NCBI RefSeq assembly: GCF_900110495.1
Contig: NZ_FODX01000001.1
Location: 1,116,001 to 1,180,000 of the forward strand
Direction: 5' to 3'
DNA from: Nitrosovibrio sp. Nv6
GTDB lineage: Bacteria; Pseudomonadota; Gammaproteobacteria; Burkholderiales; Nitrosomonadaceae
Length of the DNA stretch: 64,000 nt
Shown: positions 48,774-58,628 of the stretch, one piece after another
Position numbering within the stretch: position 1 is the first letter of the stretch
Layout of the letters: the number at the start of each line of letters is the position of its first letter
Program-made: the position numbers and the translations under genes
Notes under the pieces: generated by a model
Told to the model about the DNA's origin: nothing
The model's input: only the letters and a program-made list of their open reading frames with translations
Databases searched by the model: none

Positions 48774-50189
48774 TTACGAACGAATAAACGCACCGTGGAA
48801 GCCAAATGGCACGTGCTGGGGAACACCTGCACGGGCAATTTCCGACAAGTCACGCGCATCGAGTAGCAGCAGGTACGAGTTGTTCGCAGCAGCATCCAGA
48901 ACCACCGTCAGCAATATGCCATCGTCCTCGGATTGGGCGTCCGGCCGCCCCACATATACGGGCTCGCCAGGGTATTGACCGTCCTGCCGCCACTCCTTGA
49001 CGTCGCCCGCCAAATCAAACTTGACGACAGTATCAAGGAAGGCGGATTCACCCTGTCTTGCGATGCCGTTTGCGTAAACATACTGGTAAGTTTTGCTGTT
49101 GTACTGCCCATAATTAATGCGCGGCAGTTCGGCTGAGCGGTCAATCAGTGTGCGGGAGCTAACGGTGCCGGCGGACACGTCGATAGCAAATCGCCGTAAT
49201 TCGTTTTTGGGGTAGGCCTCATGGTTCGGCCTATTGAGCAATGAGTTCAGGTAGAAGTACTGCACCACATCGGCATTTGGATACACAATAATGTCGAGGT
49301 CTATTTTGCCGTCACGATCGACTGCATTAACGTGGTGAAAGCCGAACCAGGCTTCGTCAGTGTGCCCATATTTGACTTCGCCCGTGTAGCGGTCCACAAG
49401 CGAGAAGCGCGTCCCGCGCTGGGGCTCCCATGTGTAGTTTGCGATAAATGGCTTACCTCTCACCAACATGCTTATTGGATTCACCACTAACGGGAATTCC
49501 ATCAAAATCACGTATTTTTGACTGAGCCCGAAGCTGTGCATATACGATGGTCTGTCTGTGCTGTAGCTGCCGATCAGTTGGCGCTTTTTGCTGCCATTGG
49601 GTAATGCGTAGATGTTGTATGTGGATTTACGGCCAAAACTGAGCAGATAATTAAACGCTTCGCGACTGTCTTGATCGTAATGCGGGTGAGCGGTTGTCAA
49701 TTCGCCCTTTAGCTTGTCGCTATAGCTGGCAATACCGATAGTCTTCAGGGTGTCTTTATCGAATGCAACAGGCAGGGGAGTTTCGGTTTGAGCTACAAAC
49801 TCTTCGGCAATCCTGCCGATTGATACATTAGCGTTGGCGCCAGATGTGGAACCTTTAAAGACTTGGGTAATGCGCTTAAACAAAGTGCGGCAGGGATCAG
49901 TGGCAAATTCTGCATATTTCATTTTTCCGTCTTTAGCCGCTCGAAGAGCGGGAGTGTCGAGAAATTTATTCGCGTAGCTGACATGGCCGTTGGCAATGTC
50001 GAACCTATGCAGCATCGCCAGGCCGTCGAACCAGTGGTTAAGTGTCTTGTCTTCCAGGCGGAAGCGGGCAGGACCGTTACGCACAAGAGTGCCGGATAGC
50101 CAGTCGGGAATAACACCCTCTACCGCTAGCGAAGGAACGATTATTTCTTTTGTTTGATCTGCAAACCCTTGTCTATAGTCACCTCTCAT
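48774..50189 (-). CDS. Carotenoid cleavage oxygenase family protein
   Basis: A 471-residue seven-bladed propeller Fe(II) dioxygenase. The four histidine ligands are visible in TTAHPHYD, SYMHSFG, FGFHHVNA and the terminal FGFHGAF. The N-terminal VRNGPARFRL and HWFDGLAMLHRF are conserved family segments. Start ATG 50189 has AGGAG eight bases upstream; a GTG 18 bases upstream is in frame but overlaps that site. No signal peptide or carotenoid biosynthesis gene nearby; substrates of bacterial members include carotenoids, stilbenes and lignin-related alkenes. Confidence 0.92.
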   Translation of the reverse strand: MRGDYRQGFADQTKEIIVPSLAVEGVIPDWLSGTLVRNGPARFRLEDKTLNHWFDGLAMLHRFDIANGHVSYANKFLDTPALRAAKDGKMKYAEFATDPCRTLFKRITQVFKGSTSGANANVSIGRIAEEFVAQTETPLPVAFDKDTLKTIGIASYSDKLKGELTTAHPHYDQDSREAFNYLLSFGRKSTYNIYALPNGSKKRQLIGSYSTDRPSYMHSFGLSQKYVILMEFPLVVNPISMLVRGKPFIANYTWEPQRGTRFSLVDRYTGEVKYGHTDEAWFGFHHVNAVDRDGKIDLDIIVYPNADVVQYFYLNSLLNRPNHEAYPKNELRRFAIDVSAGTVSSRTLIDRSAELPRINYGQYNSKTYQYVYANGIARQGESAFLDTVVKFDLAGDVKEWRQDGQYPGEPVYVGRPDAQSEDDGILLTVVLDAAANNSYLLLLDARDLSEIARAGVPQHVPFGFHGAFIRS

Positions 50190-50207
50190 TTCGGTATCTC
50201 CTTTCAC

Positions 50208-50463
50208 TCCTGCATTGAAACTCCTTAAAAAAGTTCAAATGCCTTTAACCTCATGATGCAGGTAGAAACCGGTCTGATTACATCCTTGGTCTGAAAAAAT
50301 CCACTAGCCGGAAATAACGTGACATTTAAACTGCTAGTTTTTACTCTAGGACAGTTATGTTCAATTATGAATCTCATTCTACTACGTCAAACATTGCCCG
50401 GCCTCGTTCCAACCTGTCGAATTAGGTTAAAATATTTTTTTGATCCTAAAGGACGCCCACCTC
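50208..50463. other. Divergent intergenic region, carotenoid oxygenase / DUF2863
   Basis: About 255 A/T-rich bases that must hold the promoters of both genes. No gene and no clear palindrome or consensus promoter was found. Confidence 0.35.
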
Positions 50464-51678
50464 ATGAAAAAACTTCGCGTCCCTCATCGCATCAAGTCTC
50501 CGCGGGTGGTGCAGGAGCTTTCTCGGCTGGCGGCGGGTCTTGCTGCTTCCGGCAGCCGTATAGAAGACGCATTCTGGGAGAACCGGCTCGCGGTAAAGAT
50601 CGCGGCCCAGTTGCGCACGGGCGATGATCAAAACCTGGAAGCCGCGCTGGATCAGCTTTATGACGCCGATCCCGCTGGTTATAGCGAGTTTATTTACGCC
50701 ATAGAAGCGGCAATTGAATGCAGCATATTGACCCACGAGGACCGCCGCTATGATGTACTGATGTTCGCCGTGCCGGTACTGACCTGGTCGCGTTTTTCGA
50801 TTCCTTCGGGACCTGTAACCGAAGCAGTGCTCGCGAAATTGCGGGTACAGCTGCAGACCCATGTGCTGGCCGCGAATGTACAGTTCGTGCTGGCCGATTG
50901 CCTGTTCAGTCCCGACCAATTGCCGCGCGGCTATCACCTTACGCATGAGTTGGCAGGCAAACTATGGGCAGCGGCGGTGGCGGGTGAACGTGACTTGCAT
51001 ATGAATCCACGCCAATTGGCCGAAACGGGACGCTTTCTTTCCGATACCCGTTATCTCCTCGGCGGCATTGCCGTGCCTCAGGGAAAGCCCATGTTCCGCT
51101 GGCAGGCCGACGGAACCGGTGAGACTAGAGGCGGCAGTTCACTCGTTCCGAAGTTTTCAAAAGAGGAAATAGTGCAGGCATGGCAGATTCACGGCGCGGA
51201 AGCTCTGCGGCCCCTATTCCAGGGTTGCGCGTTCGAATTGCTGATACCCGATGGCTTTTTTTCCGCATGGCGCATGGCGGATCGGCTGGCCCGGCCCTAT
51301 TCCATGCACGCCACTGTCGATTTCCTGCAAACCACCCTGAATATACCGGCATCCAGGCTGCGTGCGGTGGTAGCGCCTTTTTATGACCAGTGGCTGGAGG
51401 AATATCGTATAAGTTTTACCCTCAAGGAGCGTGACGATGTGCTCTATGGGATAGTCTGGACATTGGTTGGCGATGAAGATGAGAACAGCGATATCGTGGG
51501 GCAAATCGAAGCCACTCTACGAGAATGCGGCATAACCAATACTACGCTGCTGCAAAACCGTTTCCTTCTTGACTATTGCGAAGAGTGCGGCGCCCCGCTG
51601 TTTCCAAGTCCGGAAGGCGAAGTGGTACATGCCGAATTTCCTGAAGAAGGTGAAGTGGCGCCAGTTCATCTACACTGA
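50464..51678 (+). CDS. DUF2863-family protein
   Basis: A 404-residue cytoplasmic protein typical of betaproteobacteria and without known function. Support: [25 protein letters not shown] at the N-terminus, the [20 protein letters not shown] segment and the C-terminal [23 protein letters not shown] with a CxxC that could bind zinc. AAAGGA precedes ATG 50464; a TTG eight codons upstream is less likely. msrB follows 70 bases after its stop. Confidence 0.8.
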   Translation: MKKLRVPHRIKSPRVVQELSRLAAGLAASGSRIEDAFWENRLAVKIAAQLRTGDDQNLEAALDQLYDADPAGYSEFIYAIEAAIECSILTHEDRRYDVLMFAVPVLTWSRFSIPSGPVTEAVLAKLRVQLQTHVLAANVQFVLADCLFSPDQLPRGYHLTHELAGKLWAAAVAGERDLHMNPRQLAETGRFLSDTRYLLGGIAVPQGKPMFRWQADGTGETRGGSSLVPKFSKEEIVQAWQIHGAEALRPLFQGCAFELLIPDGFFSAWRMADRLARPYSMHATVDFLQTTLNIPASRLRAVVAPFYDQWLEEYRISFTLKERDDVLYGIVWTLVGDEDENSDIVGQIEATLRECGITNTTLLQNRFLLDYCEECGAPLFPSPEGEVVHAEFPEEGEVAPVHLH

Positions 51679-51748
51679 GATATACTCTTCAAGCACACCC
51701 TCGGAATACTACTTTCACGTTGCGTTAATTTTTGGAGGGAAAGGAGCT

Positions 51749-52168
51749 ATGAGCGGCAAAATTGCAAAATCGGAACAGGAATGGAAAACGCAGCTTGCGC
51801 CTCAACAGTATCATATCTGTCGTGAAAAAGGCACGGAACCCGCTTTTACGGGCGAATACTGGAACTGCCACGACCAGGGGGTATACCGTTGCGCTTGCTG
51901 CGGTGCGGCATTATTCGGTTCGGATACCAAATTCGATTCCGGCACCGGTTGGCCTTCTTTCTGGCAGCCCATCGATCCGTCCAATGTTGCTGCCGAGGCA
52001 GATAACAGCCTTTTCATGCGACGAACGGAAGTTTTATGCGCTCGCTGCGACGCGCACCTGGGCCATGTGTTCGAGGATGGTCCCGCCCCCACTGGTTTGC
52101 GCTACTGTATCAATTCCGCGTCGCTCAAACTCGATCGCGGGTCTGATGGTCAGGAACGGGCCAATTAA
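51749..52168 (+). CDS. msrB: Peptide-methionine (R)-S-oxide reductase
   Basis: Repairs R-methionine sulfoxide in oxidised proteins. The 139-residue protein has the two structural zinc CxxC pairs (CACC and CARC), the substrate loop SGTGWPSFW, and the catalytic cysteine in [15 protein letters not shown] lies four bases before ATG 51749. The longer frame running back into the DUF2863 gene is not used. Confidence 0.95.
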   Translation: MSGKIAKSEQEWKTQLAPQQYHICREKGTEPAFTGEYWNCHDQGVYRCACCGAALFGSDTKFDSGTGWPSFWQPIDPSNVAAEADNSLFMRRTEVLCARCDAHLGHVFEDGPAPTGLRYCINSASLKLDRGSDGQERAN

Positions 52169-52381
52169 TAAAGTAGAGGCAATTCAGGGCTGCTCGTCTA
52201 TGTCCAGCCTTCTTGAGCCTTCTAAACCAGGACGACATCAATGACAGATTATATTCATGGCCGTCAAAGCGTGTAGATCACGTGCCTATCGCTTTAACCA
52301 GCAGGAAATTCAATAGATTTTTCTCTTCGTAACCGCGATAATCAGCTCATCAGCCAACCGCTGGCGGCATCGTTCCAAATT

Positions 52382-52927
52382 ATGAAATTTCTTTTTGATC
52401 TTTTTCCCGTAATCCTTTTTTTCATTACTTTCAAGGTCTACGGCATCTACGCTGCCACCGCTGTAGCCATTGCCGCCACTTTTGTCCAAATCGGCTGGGT
52501 TTGGTACCGCCACCGCAAGGTTGATACGATGCTGTGGGTAAGCCTGGTTCTCATTGTCATCTTCGGCAGTGCGACACTGATCCTGCAGGACGAGACTTTT
52601 ATCAAATGGAAACCATCGGTGCTTTATTGGCTTTTCGCCGTCGCACTGCTGTTGGCCCATGCGATTTTCAAGAAGAATTTGATCCGTACGATGATGAAAG
52701 AACAGATCACGCTGCCAGACCCGGTGTGGAGCCGGCTGAATGCCAGTTGGGCGGCGTTTTTTGCATTGATGGGCGTAGCCAATCTCTACGTAGCGTTCAA
52801 TTATTCCACGGAAACTTGGGTCAACTTCAAGCTGTTCGGGTTTATGGGTATGATGCTGGCTTTTGTCATATTACAGGGATTGATGCTGGGAAAATACGTT
52901 GAAAACGATGAGGATAAAGAGACATGA
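52382..52927 (+). CDS. yciB: Inner membrane septation protein A
   Basis: A 181-residue protein with five hydrophobic segments and the family's [23 protein letters not shown] and [19 protein letters not shown]. It is linked to cell division and envelope synthesis in E. coli (also called IspZ/YciB). Its stop overlaps the next gene's start (ATGA), and the yciB-yciI-bolA-ppiC order is common in betaproteobacteria. Confidence 0.93.
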   Translation: MKFLFDLFPVILFFITFKVYGIYAATAVAIAATFVQIGWVWYRHRKVDTMLWVSLVLIVIFGSATLILQDETFIKWKPSVLYWLFAVALLLAHAIFKKNLIRTMMKEQITLPDPVWSRLNASWAAFFALMGVANLYVAFNYSTETWVNFKLFGFMGMMLAFVILQGLMLGKYVENDEDKET

Positions 52928-53229
52928 TGCTCTACGCGATAAGCGGTGAAGATGTTTCTGACAGCCTTGAAAAACGGCTGGCAGCACGTCCCGCGCATCT
53001 GGAACGTATCAAGGCATTGCAGAAAGAGGGACGTCTCATCCTGGCGGGGCCATATCCTGCGATTGACAGCCCCCATCCCGGTCCCGCGGGATTTTCCGGC
53101 AGCCTGATCGTAGCTGAATTTGAATCGCTCGAAGCAGCGCGGGCCTGGGCCGAAAGCGATCCCTACGCCACTTCAGGCGTATATGCCAAATTGATAGTCA
53201 GGCCATTCAAGAAAATCTTGCCATCATAA
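52924..53229 (+). CDS. yciI: YciI-family protein
   Basis: 101 residues forming a ferredoxin-like fold of the YCII-related group. The conserved His (RPAHLERI, about residue 24) and Asp ([13 protein letters not shown]) needed for the proposed catalytic pocket are present. Starts inside the yciB stop. Substrate unknown. Confidence 0.9.
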   Translation: MMLYAISGEDVSDSLEKRLAARPAHLERIKALQKEGRLILAGPYPAIDSPHPGPAGFSGSLIVAEFESLEAARAWAESDPYATSGVYAKLIVRPFKKILPS

Positions 53230-53240
53230 ATAGTAAACCG

Positions 53241-53504
53241 ATGAGCACGCCCGAATTGATCAAGCAGAAGCTTTCCGTGCTTGAACCCGAAGAGGTGGAA
53301 ATTGTGGATGATAGCTCGCGGCACGCCGGCCATGAGGGGGCCAAAGGCGGCGGCGGACATTATTTGCTCACCATTGTCTCCTCCAAATTTGCCGGCAAAT
53401 CCGCATTGGAACGGCACCGTCTGGTCTATGCGGCGCTGCACGAGATGATGCACAAGAATATTCACGCGCTGAGTGTAAAAGCGTATACTCCTGAAGAAAT
53501 TTAA
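53241..53504 (+). CDS. BolA-family protein
   Basis: 87 residues with the class II KH-like BolA fold: ELIKQKLSVLEPEEVEIVDDSS, the HAGHEGAKGGGGHY loop, and the helix ERHRLVYAALHEMM ending in IHALSVKAYTPEE. BolA proteins work with monothiol glutaredoxins in iron-sulfur and stress regulation. It lies 11 bases after yciI and 24 before ppiC. Confidence 0.93.
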   Translation: MSTPELIKQKLSVLEPEEVEIVDDSSRHAGHEGAKGGGGHYLLTIVSSKFAGKSALERHRLVYAALHEMMHKNIHALSVKAYTPEEI

Positions 53505-53528
53505 CTTTCCACTGACAAGGAAGCCTCT

Positions 53529-54326
53529 ATGCAATTTATGAAACTTGCTCAACTAATATCACTCGGTATTTCCGGACTGATTGCCGTAACGGCTGTTCAG
53601 GCTCAATCCGGCTCAACCATGGCCAAGGTGAACGGTGTAGCAATTCCTCAGTCGCGCCTCGAATTCATTGTGAAAGCGCGTACCGCCCAAGGCCAGCCGG
53701 ATAGCCCGGAATCCAGAAAGGCCTTGCGCGAAGATCTCATAACCGAAGAGGTAATAGCTCAGGAAGCCAAGAAACAGGGACTCGACAAAGATCCCGATTT
53801 CCAGACTCAACTCGATATGGCGCGCCAGACAGCTCTGGTCAGGGCATATCAGGTGGATTATATAAAGAAGCACCCGGTCAGCGATGAAGAGTTGCGAAAA
53901 GAATACGAAGCACTGAAAACTCAGATGGGCGATAAGGAATATAAAGCGCACCATGTTCTCGTTGCTACCGAGGAAGAAGCTAAAGATATCATCGCTCGTA
54001 TCAAAAAAGGCACCAAGCTTGAGAAGATCGCCGAGGAAAAATCCCTTGATACGGGCAGCAAAAGCAAAGGTGGTGAACTCGACTGGAGCCCTGCTGCAAG
54101 CTATGTACAGCCCTTTGCGGAAGCCTTGACGAAATTGAAAGAAGGCCAGCTTACCCAGCAGCCGGTAAAAACCCCCTTTGGCTGGCACGTGATTCGCCTG
54201 GATAATGTGAGGCCGCTGAAAGTTCCGCCATTCGAGGAAGTAAAGCAGAACCTGGCCCAGCGTGTGCTGCAAAAACAGTTCGCGTCATCGGTCAATGATC
54301 TGCGTTCCAAAGCGAAAGTCGAATGA
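53529..54326 (+). CDS. Periplasmic parvulin-type peptidyl-prolyl isomerase
   Basis: A 265-residue exported foldase. Signal peptide with cleavage near residue 25 (AVQAQ), an N-terminal SurA-like chaperone helix region (30-120), and a rotamase domain (about 135-235) with HHVLVATEEEA, KSKGGELDW and TPFGWHVIRLD. Related to PpiC/SurA; single parvulin domain. Last gene of the yciB group, followed by a bidirectional terminator. Confidence 0.93.
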   Translation: MQFMKLAQLISLGISGLIAVTAVQAQSGSTMAKVNGVAIPQSRLEFIVKARTAQGQPDSPESRKALREDLITEEVIAQEAKKQGLDKDPDFQTQLDMARQTALVRAYQVDYIKKHPVSDEELRKEYEALKTQMGDKEYKAHHVLVATEEEAKDIIARIKKGTKLEKIAEEKSLDTGSKSKGGELDWSPAASYVQPFAEALTKLKEGQLTQQPVKTPFGWHVIRLDNVRPLKVPPFEEVKQNLAQRVLQKQFASSVNDLRSKAKVE

Positions 54327-54347
54327 ATCCCCGAAAGCCGAAACAAA

Positions 54348-54376
54348 TAAAAAAGGCAGCCTCGGCTGCCTTTTTT
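54348..54376. terminator. Bidirectional intrinsic terminator
   Basis: GGCAGC CTC GGCTGCC-type stem flanked by a run of A on the left and six T on the right, between convergent ppiC-type foldase and alr. It serves both strands. Confidence 0.88.
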
Positions 54377-54383
54377 ATTGGGT

Positions 54384-55457
54384 TTACGTTACCTTCTGCA
54401 TTCGCGGCGCCAAGGCACATAGCAGCTCATAACCCACTGTACCGGCTGATTGCGCAACCTCATCGACCGGCATGCCCTTTCCCCAGAGTGTAACCGGGCT
54501 GCCTACCCCGGCATCCTCTATATCGCTCAGATCCACGTGCAGCATGTCCATTGATACACGCCCGATGACACGAGTACGCTTGCCGTTCACCATTACAGGG
54601 GTGCCCGTCGGCGCATGACGAGGGTAGCCGTCGGCGTAACCTCCTGCAACAACGCCAACCCGCATCGGTTGGCCGGCGCGGAAAGTATGGCCATATCCGA
54701 CGCCATCCCCCGCTTTAAGCGATTGCACCGCGATGATTTTGCTTGATACCGTCATTGCCGGATGCAGATCCAATTCTTCGGCAGTCGCGTCAGTAAATGG
54801 CGACGCTCCATAAAGCATGATGCCAGGGCGCACCCAATCGGCATGTGTTTCAGGAAAGCGCAGAATGGCGGCCGAATTGGCCATTGAGCGAGGCAGATAT
54901 CGTCCTCCGGCAATTACGTTGAAACGTTGTAGCTGAGCCGCAATGTTTTCACTTCTGTGGGACTCGTCGGCGCGAGCAAAATGCGTCATGAGCGTAATGT
55001 GCTCCACGGCAGAATTAGCTTTGAGGGTTTCCAGCACGGCGGGAAATTCCTCAAGCGTGAATCCAAGGCGGTTCATGCCGGTATTGAGCTTTAGAAATAC
55101 GTCCAGTCTCCGACGCACCTTGGATGCAGACAACATGGCAAGCTGCTCGCGGTGGTGAATTACCGTGCTTAAATGATACTGCTCGATCAAAGCCAATTCG
55201 TCTACATCAAAAAAACCTTCCAGCAGCAAAATGGTCTGGCGATAGCCCGCGTCCCGCAGCCGCACGGCGGCATCGAGCTCAAGCATGGCGAATCCATCTG
55301 CGCGCGCTAGCGCCTCGGCGGCGCGGAGCAGCCCATGACCATATGCGTCAGCCTTGATAACCGCCATTACGCGCGAGCGGGGCGCATGACGACGAACTAC
55401 GGACAGGTTATGTTCGAGCGCAGAGAGATCAATCCGCGCCTGGATAGGGCGCGGCAT
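54384..55457 (-). CDS. alr: Alanine racemase
   Basis: PLP enzyme converting L- to D-alanine for peptidoglycan. The 357-residue protein has the PLP lysine in AVIKADAYGHG (about 33-43), RLGF, and the catalytic tyrosine in GDGVGYGHTF, then VSMDMLHVD near the C-terminus. The start is ATG with MPRPIQARID. It lies divergent to lplT across a 140-base gap containing a small perfect TGAATCC/GGATTCA palindrome at about 55489. Confidence 0.95.
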   Translation of the reverse strand: MPRPIQARIDLSALEHNLSVVRRHAPRSRVMAVIKADAYGHGLLRAAEALARADGFAMLELDAAVRLRDAGYRQTILLLEGFFDVDELALIEQYHLSTVIHHREQLAMLSASKVRRRLDVFLKLNTGMNRLGFTLEEFPAVLETLKANSAVEHITLMTHFARADESHRSENIAAQLQRFNVIAGGRYLPRSMANSAAILRFPETHADWVRPGIMLYGASPFTDATAEELDLHPAMTVSSKIIAVQSLKAGDGVGYGHTFRAGQPMRVGVVAGGYADGYPRHAPTGTPVMVNGKRTRVIGRVSMDMLHVDLSDIEDAGVGSPVTLWGKGMPVDEVAQSAGTVGYELLCALAPRMQKVT

Positions 55458-55599
55458 CTCAGGAGCCAGGGACTTTGATCATTAGTGCGTGAATCCGGTG
55501 GATTCAATTGGGTGGCATGAGCGGTTTGATGATATAGCCTGGATGAGCATTGTATAATTCCGTGCCTGAGGATAAACAAGTTTCTGGAAGGAGAATAGT

Positions 55600-56874
55600 T
55601 TGAAACGCGGATTTTATACCATTATGGCAGCGCAGTTTTTTTCTTCACTGGCGGATAATGCACTGCTGGTGGTTGCGATTGCACTTCTGGTAGAACTGCA
55701 TGCTCCCGCTTATCTCACCCCGATGCTCAAGTTTGTATTCGTTTTGTTCTATGTGGTTCTCGCCCCGTTTGTTGGGGCTTTCGCAGACTCGATGGCCAAG
55801 GGACGTGTGATGTTCATCAGCAATGCCATCAAGATCGTGGGCTGCAGTCTGCTTTTTCTGGCATCGCACCAGTATTTCGCCCTTGCCGCGTATGCGGTTG
55901 TCGGACTGGGCGCAGCCGCCTATTCTCCCGCGAAATACGGGATACTGACTGAACTTCTTCCCCCCGAAAAGCTGGTCATTGCCAATGGCTGGATCGAAGG
56001 CTTAACCGTTGCTTCTATCATATTGGGCACGGTATTGGGCGGGTTGCTGATCTCTCCCGCAATAGCCGCCATATTTCTGGCGTTTGATTTCCCCGTTATA
56101 GACACAGGCGTGGACACAATTCCGGAAGCCACCATACTTCTCATTGCCATATTTTATACCACTGCCGCGATCTTCAATCTGTACATTCCCAATACGGGGG
56201 TTGACCACCGTATTCTCAAGAAAAACCCGGTGTTCCTGGTGCATGAGTTCGCACATTGTTTGAGGCTGTTATGGAAAGACAAGCTCGGACAGATTTCGCT
56301 GGCCGTTACAACATTGTTCTGGGGCGCAGGTGCAACCCTGCAGTTTATTGTGTTGAAATGGGCCGATGCCGCGCTGGGTTACCCGTTAAGTAAAGCGGCA
56401 CAGTTACAAGGCGTGGTCGCCGTCGGGATTGCGATAGGCGCGATTGTTGCGGCACGGGTGGTGTCGCTGCGTCAATCAGTGAAAGTCATTCCTCTTGGCA
56501 TCGCGATGGGTGTTGTGGTTATGGCCATGATTCTGGCACAAGACCTGTGGATTGCGATCCCTCTTTTAATGCTGATCGGCGGATTGGCCGGATTTTTTGT
56601 CGTGCCGATGAATGCTTTGCTGCAACACCGAGGGCACATCCTGATGGGCGCAGGCCACTCTATTGCGGTACAGAATTTCAACGAAAATCTGAGTATTCTC
56701 ACGATGCTGGCGCTGTACGCGATATTGGTGAGCTTCGATGTCCATGTTTATACGGTTATTGTTCTTTTCGGTCTATTCGTCGCCGTGATCATGGCGCTGA
56801 TACGTCAGTGGCATCTGCGCAACCAGAGCATTGAAGATTCCCTTCATCTCATCGGTGCGCACAAAGGACATTGA
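55600..56874 (+). CDS. lplT: Lysophospholipid transporter
   Basis: Major facilitator superfamily flippase for lysophospholipids, 424 residues with about 12 helices. Recognised by FYTIMAAQFFSSLADNALLVVAIALL at the start and ILTELLPPEKLVIANGWIEGLTV after helix 5. Starts at TTG 55600 with GAAGGAG upstream. In enterics LplT is paired with an acyltransferase (Aas) that is not adjacent here. A TATAAT at 55553-55558 is a possible -10 box. Convergent with the TPM-domain gene by 7 bases. Confidence 0.93.
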   Translation: MKRGFYTIMAAQFFSSLADNALLVVAIALLVELHAPAYLTPMLKFVFVLFYVVLAPFVGAFADSMAKGRVMFISNAIKIVGCSLLFLASHQYFALAAYAVVGLGAAAYSPAKYGILTELLPPEKLVIANGWIEGLTVASIILGTVLGGLLISPAIAAIFLAFDFPVIDTGVDTIPEATILLIAIFYTTAAIFNLYIPNTGVDHRILKKNPVFLVHEFAHCLRLLWKDKLGQISLAVTTLFWGAGATLQFIVLKWADAALGYPLSKAAQLQGVVAVGIAIGAIVAARVVSLRQSVKVIPLGIAMGVVVMAMILAQDLWIAIPLLMLIGGLAGFFVVPMNALLQHRGHILMGAGHSIAVQNFNENLSILTMLALYAILVSFDVHVYTVIVLFGLFVAVIMALIRQWHLRNQSIEDSLHLIGAHKGH

Positions 56875-56881
56875 GCGATCG

Positions 56882-57382
56882 TTACAGGATAACGGGCCTA
56901 TCAGATAGCTCATTTTGCCCGCCTTCCCGCTCTGCCGGGAAATGTTCCCGTAAGTGATCGCCGATAGCCCGGATTCCTGCAATTACTCCTGCTTCGAACT
57001 GTCCCCGACGAAAAGCACCTTCCATTTCACGGCATATTTTTTCCCAATTGCCACCACCGACCCTGACGTCGATCCCCCGGTCGGCAATAATTTCAACGTC
57101 ATGATCGGCCAGCAGCAAATAAATCAGCACGCCGTTATTATGTTCAGTGTCCCAGACCTTGAGTTGGGCAAACGCCTCTATCGCCCGCTCGCGTGCCGGC
57201 TGATTTGCAAGCAGAGGCAGCATATTCAGGGCTGGCTCCACGGCAAAACGGATCTCTCCGTCATGACCGGCTTCAGACTGTTTGATAGCTTGTTCGATTG
57301 CGATCAGGGCTGAACCGGGAAATAGTCGCCGTACCGCCAGAGGTCCGGTAAAAAGATGCCGCAGTATGCGTGAAAAATTCAT
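56882..57382 (-). CDS. TPM-domain protein, short
   Basis: A 166-residue protein with one TPM (DUF477) domain: ALIAIEQAIKQSEAGHDGEI, then VWDTEHNNGVLIYLLLADHDVEIIADRG and the final EGAFRRGQFEAGVIAGIRA. No signal peptide or membrane helix, unlike its neighbour. Starts directly after the stop of the longer TPM protein. It may act on the cytoplasmic side of the same complex. Confidence 0.85.
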   Translation of the reverse strand: MNFSRILRHLFTGPLAVRRLFPGSALIAIEQAIKQSEAGHDGEIRFAVEPALNMLPLLANQPARERAIEAFAQLKVWDTEHNNGVLIYLLLADHDVEIIADRGIDVRVGGGNWEKICREMEGAFRRGQFEAGVIAGIRAIGDHLREHFPAEREGGQNELSDRPVIL

Positions 57383-58288
57383 TTACCATCTCCCCGATGC
57401 GCCGCCGCCGCCAAAGCCGCCACCACCCCCACGGAAGCCCCCGCCCCCAAATCCGCCGCCTCCAAAACCGCCTCTTCCTCCCATTCCGCCGAAGCCGCCC
57501 GGCCAACCGCCCCGCCCTCCTCTGGAAATTCCCCCGCCTGGGTTACCGAACAAGCTTATAAAAAACGCGCCGACAGCAACAACCAGGGCAACGATGATTG
57601 AAGAAAATACGAGCCAGCCTATGAAACCAGCCGCCGCGCTCATCAATGTGGCGCCTATAAAGCGTCCGACGAAGGACTGCAATATCCTGGCGATGATGAT
57701 GAGTACAATAAAAACGAAAATAATATTATTCAGGAAAACATCCGCAGCCGCGCCGGTACTGTCGCCGCGCCTGATATTTCTGGTTTGAGGCGGCGGCAGC
57801 GGCTCACCTTCGATCACACGCGCTATCCGCTCGATACCCGCATCAATGCCGCCCGCAAAGTTTCCCTGTCTGAGTTCGGGAATGATTATCTCTTCGGTTA
57901 TGCGCTTTGCAATAGCATCAGGCAGCACGCCTTCCAGACCATAACCCACTTCGATGCGCATTGTTCTGTCCTGCTTTGCAATCAGCAGCAGGATTCCATC
58001 GTCGATACCCTTGCGTCCCAGCTTCCAGGCCTCGGCAACACGAATGGAATATTGCTCGATGGTTTCAGGCTGGGTGGTGGGAACGATCAATACCGCAATC
58101 TGGCTACCTTTCCTGGCTTCAAACGCCGCCAGTTTCCGCTCCAGTTGCACAGTCTCATTCGCGGATAGCGTGCCGGCAAGATCAGTGACAGGGGATTTGA
58201 GGGGCGGAATCGTCACATCCGCCATCGATAAAGAGGCGGAAAAAAGCAGGGCAATGAATACAAGAGCTTTTCTTCCAGCTTGCATCAT
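57383..58288 (-). CDS. TPM-domain membrane protein (YgcG family)
   Basis: A 301-residue exported protein: signal peptide (1-23), periplasmic TPM domain (about 30-170) with TDLAGTLSANETVQLERKLAAFE and DDGILLLIAKQDRTMRIEVGYG, two membrane helices (about 185-245), and a Gly/Arg/Trp-rich low-complexity tail of about 55 residues. LemA and YgcG-type proteins commonly occur together and are thought to act in envelope quality control, though the role is not settled. Starts ATGATG with a distant AGG. Confidence 0.88.
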   Translation of the reverse strand: MMQAGRKALVFIALLFSASLSMADVTIPPLKSPVTDLAGTLSANETVQLERKLAAFEARKGSQIAVLIVPTTQPETIEQYSIRVAEAWKLGRKGIDDGILLLIAKQDRTMRIEVGYGLEGVLPDAIAKRITEEIIIPELRQGNFAGGIDAGIERIARVIEGEPLPPPQTRNIRRGDSTGAAADVFLNNIIFVFIVLIIIARILQSFVGRFIGATLMSAAAGFIGWLVFSSIIVALVVAVGAFFISLFGNPGGGISRGGRGGWPGGFGGMGGRGGFGGGGFGGGGFRGGGGGFGGGGASGRW

Positions 58289-58345
58289 AAATAAATGTAC
58301 CTATGAACCATTCCAGTTTGACGGCTATATAACCTGGGTAGCTGG

Positions 58346-58480
58346 GTAGGATGGGTGGAGCGCAGCGTAATCCATCAAGACGTACGACACATTAAACCAG
58401 GACCAAGAACCAGCGCGATTGCAGTTTGGTGAGATGTGGGAATAACCAAACGATGGTTGCGCTCGTTTCATCCATCCTAC
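58346..58480. repeat. MITE-like element with inverted GTAGGATGG ends
   Basis: Left end GTAGGATGGGTGGAGCGCAG (58346-58365 and on to 58376) and right end, read on the other strand, GTAGGATGGATGAAACGAGC face each other over 135 bases. Each end is itself partly palindromic around GATGG/CCATC. No reading frame lies within. Such GTAGGATGGG units are widely scattered small repeats. It sits in the 340-base gap that separates lemA from the TPM genes. Confidence 0.6.
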
Positions 58481-58628
58481 TGAAAAACGCACAGCCGCAT
58501 ATAAATAAAAGAAATAAAAGCTGACGTGCGGTTTAGGTTCCTTGGTCAGCTTAGGCGTAATCGTTAGCGAGATACACCAGCTACTACAGCTTATCTTCGA
58601 ACAAATTTTTGGAACGGCCGTTTTCCCG

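Noticed and set aside
55526..55558. TTGATG and TATAAT before lplT as a promoter
   Set aside because: The spacer is 21 bases, too long for sigma-70; only the -10 is mentioned.
57282..57788. Pro/Lys-rich plus-strand frame over the TPM gene
   Set aside because: Mirror of the Gly-rich tail of the TPM membrane protein; a composition artefact.
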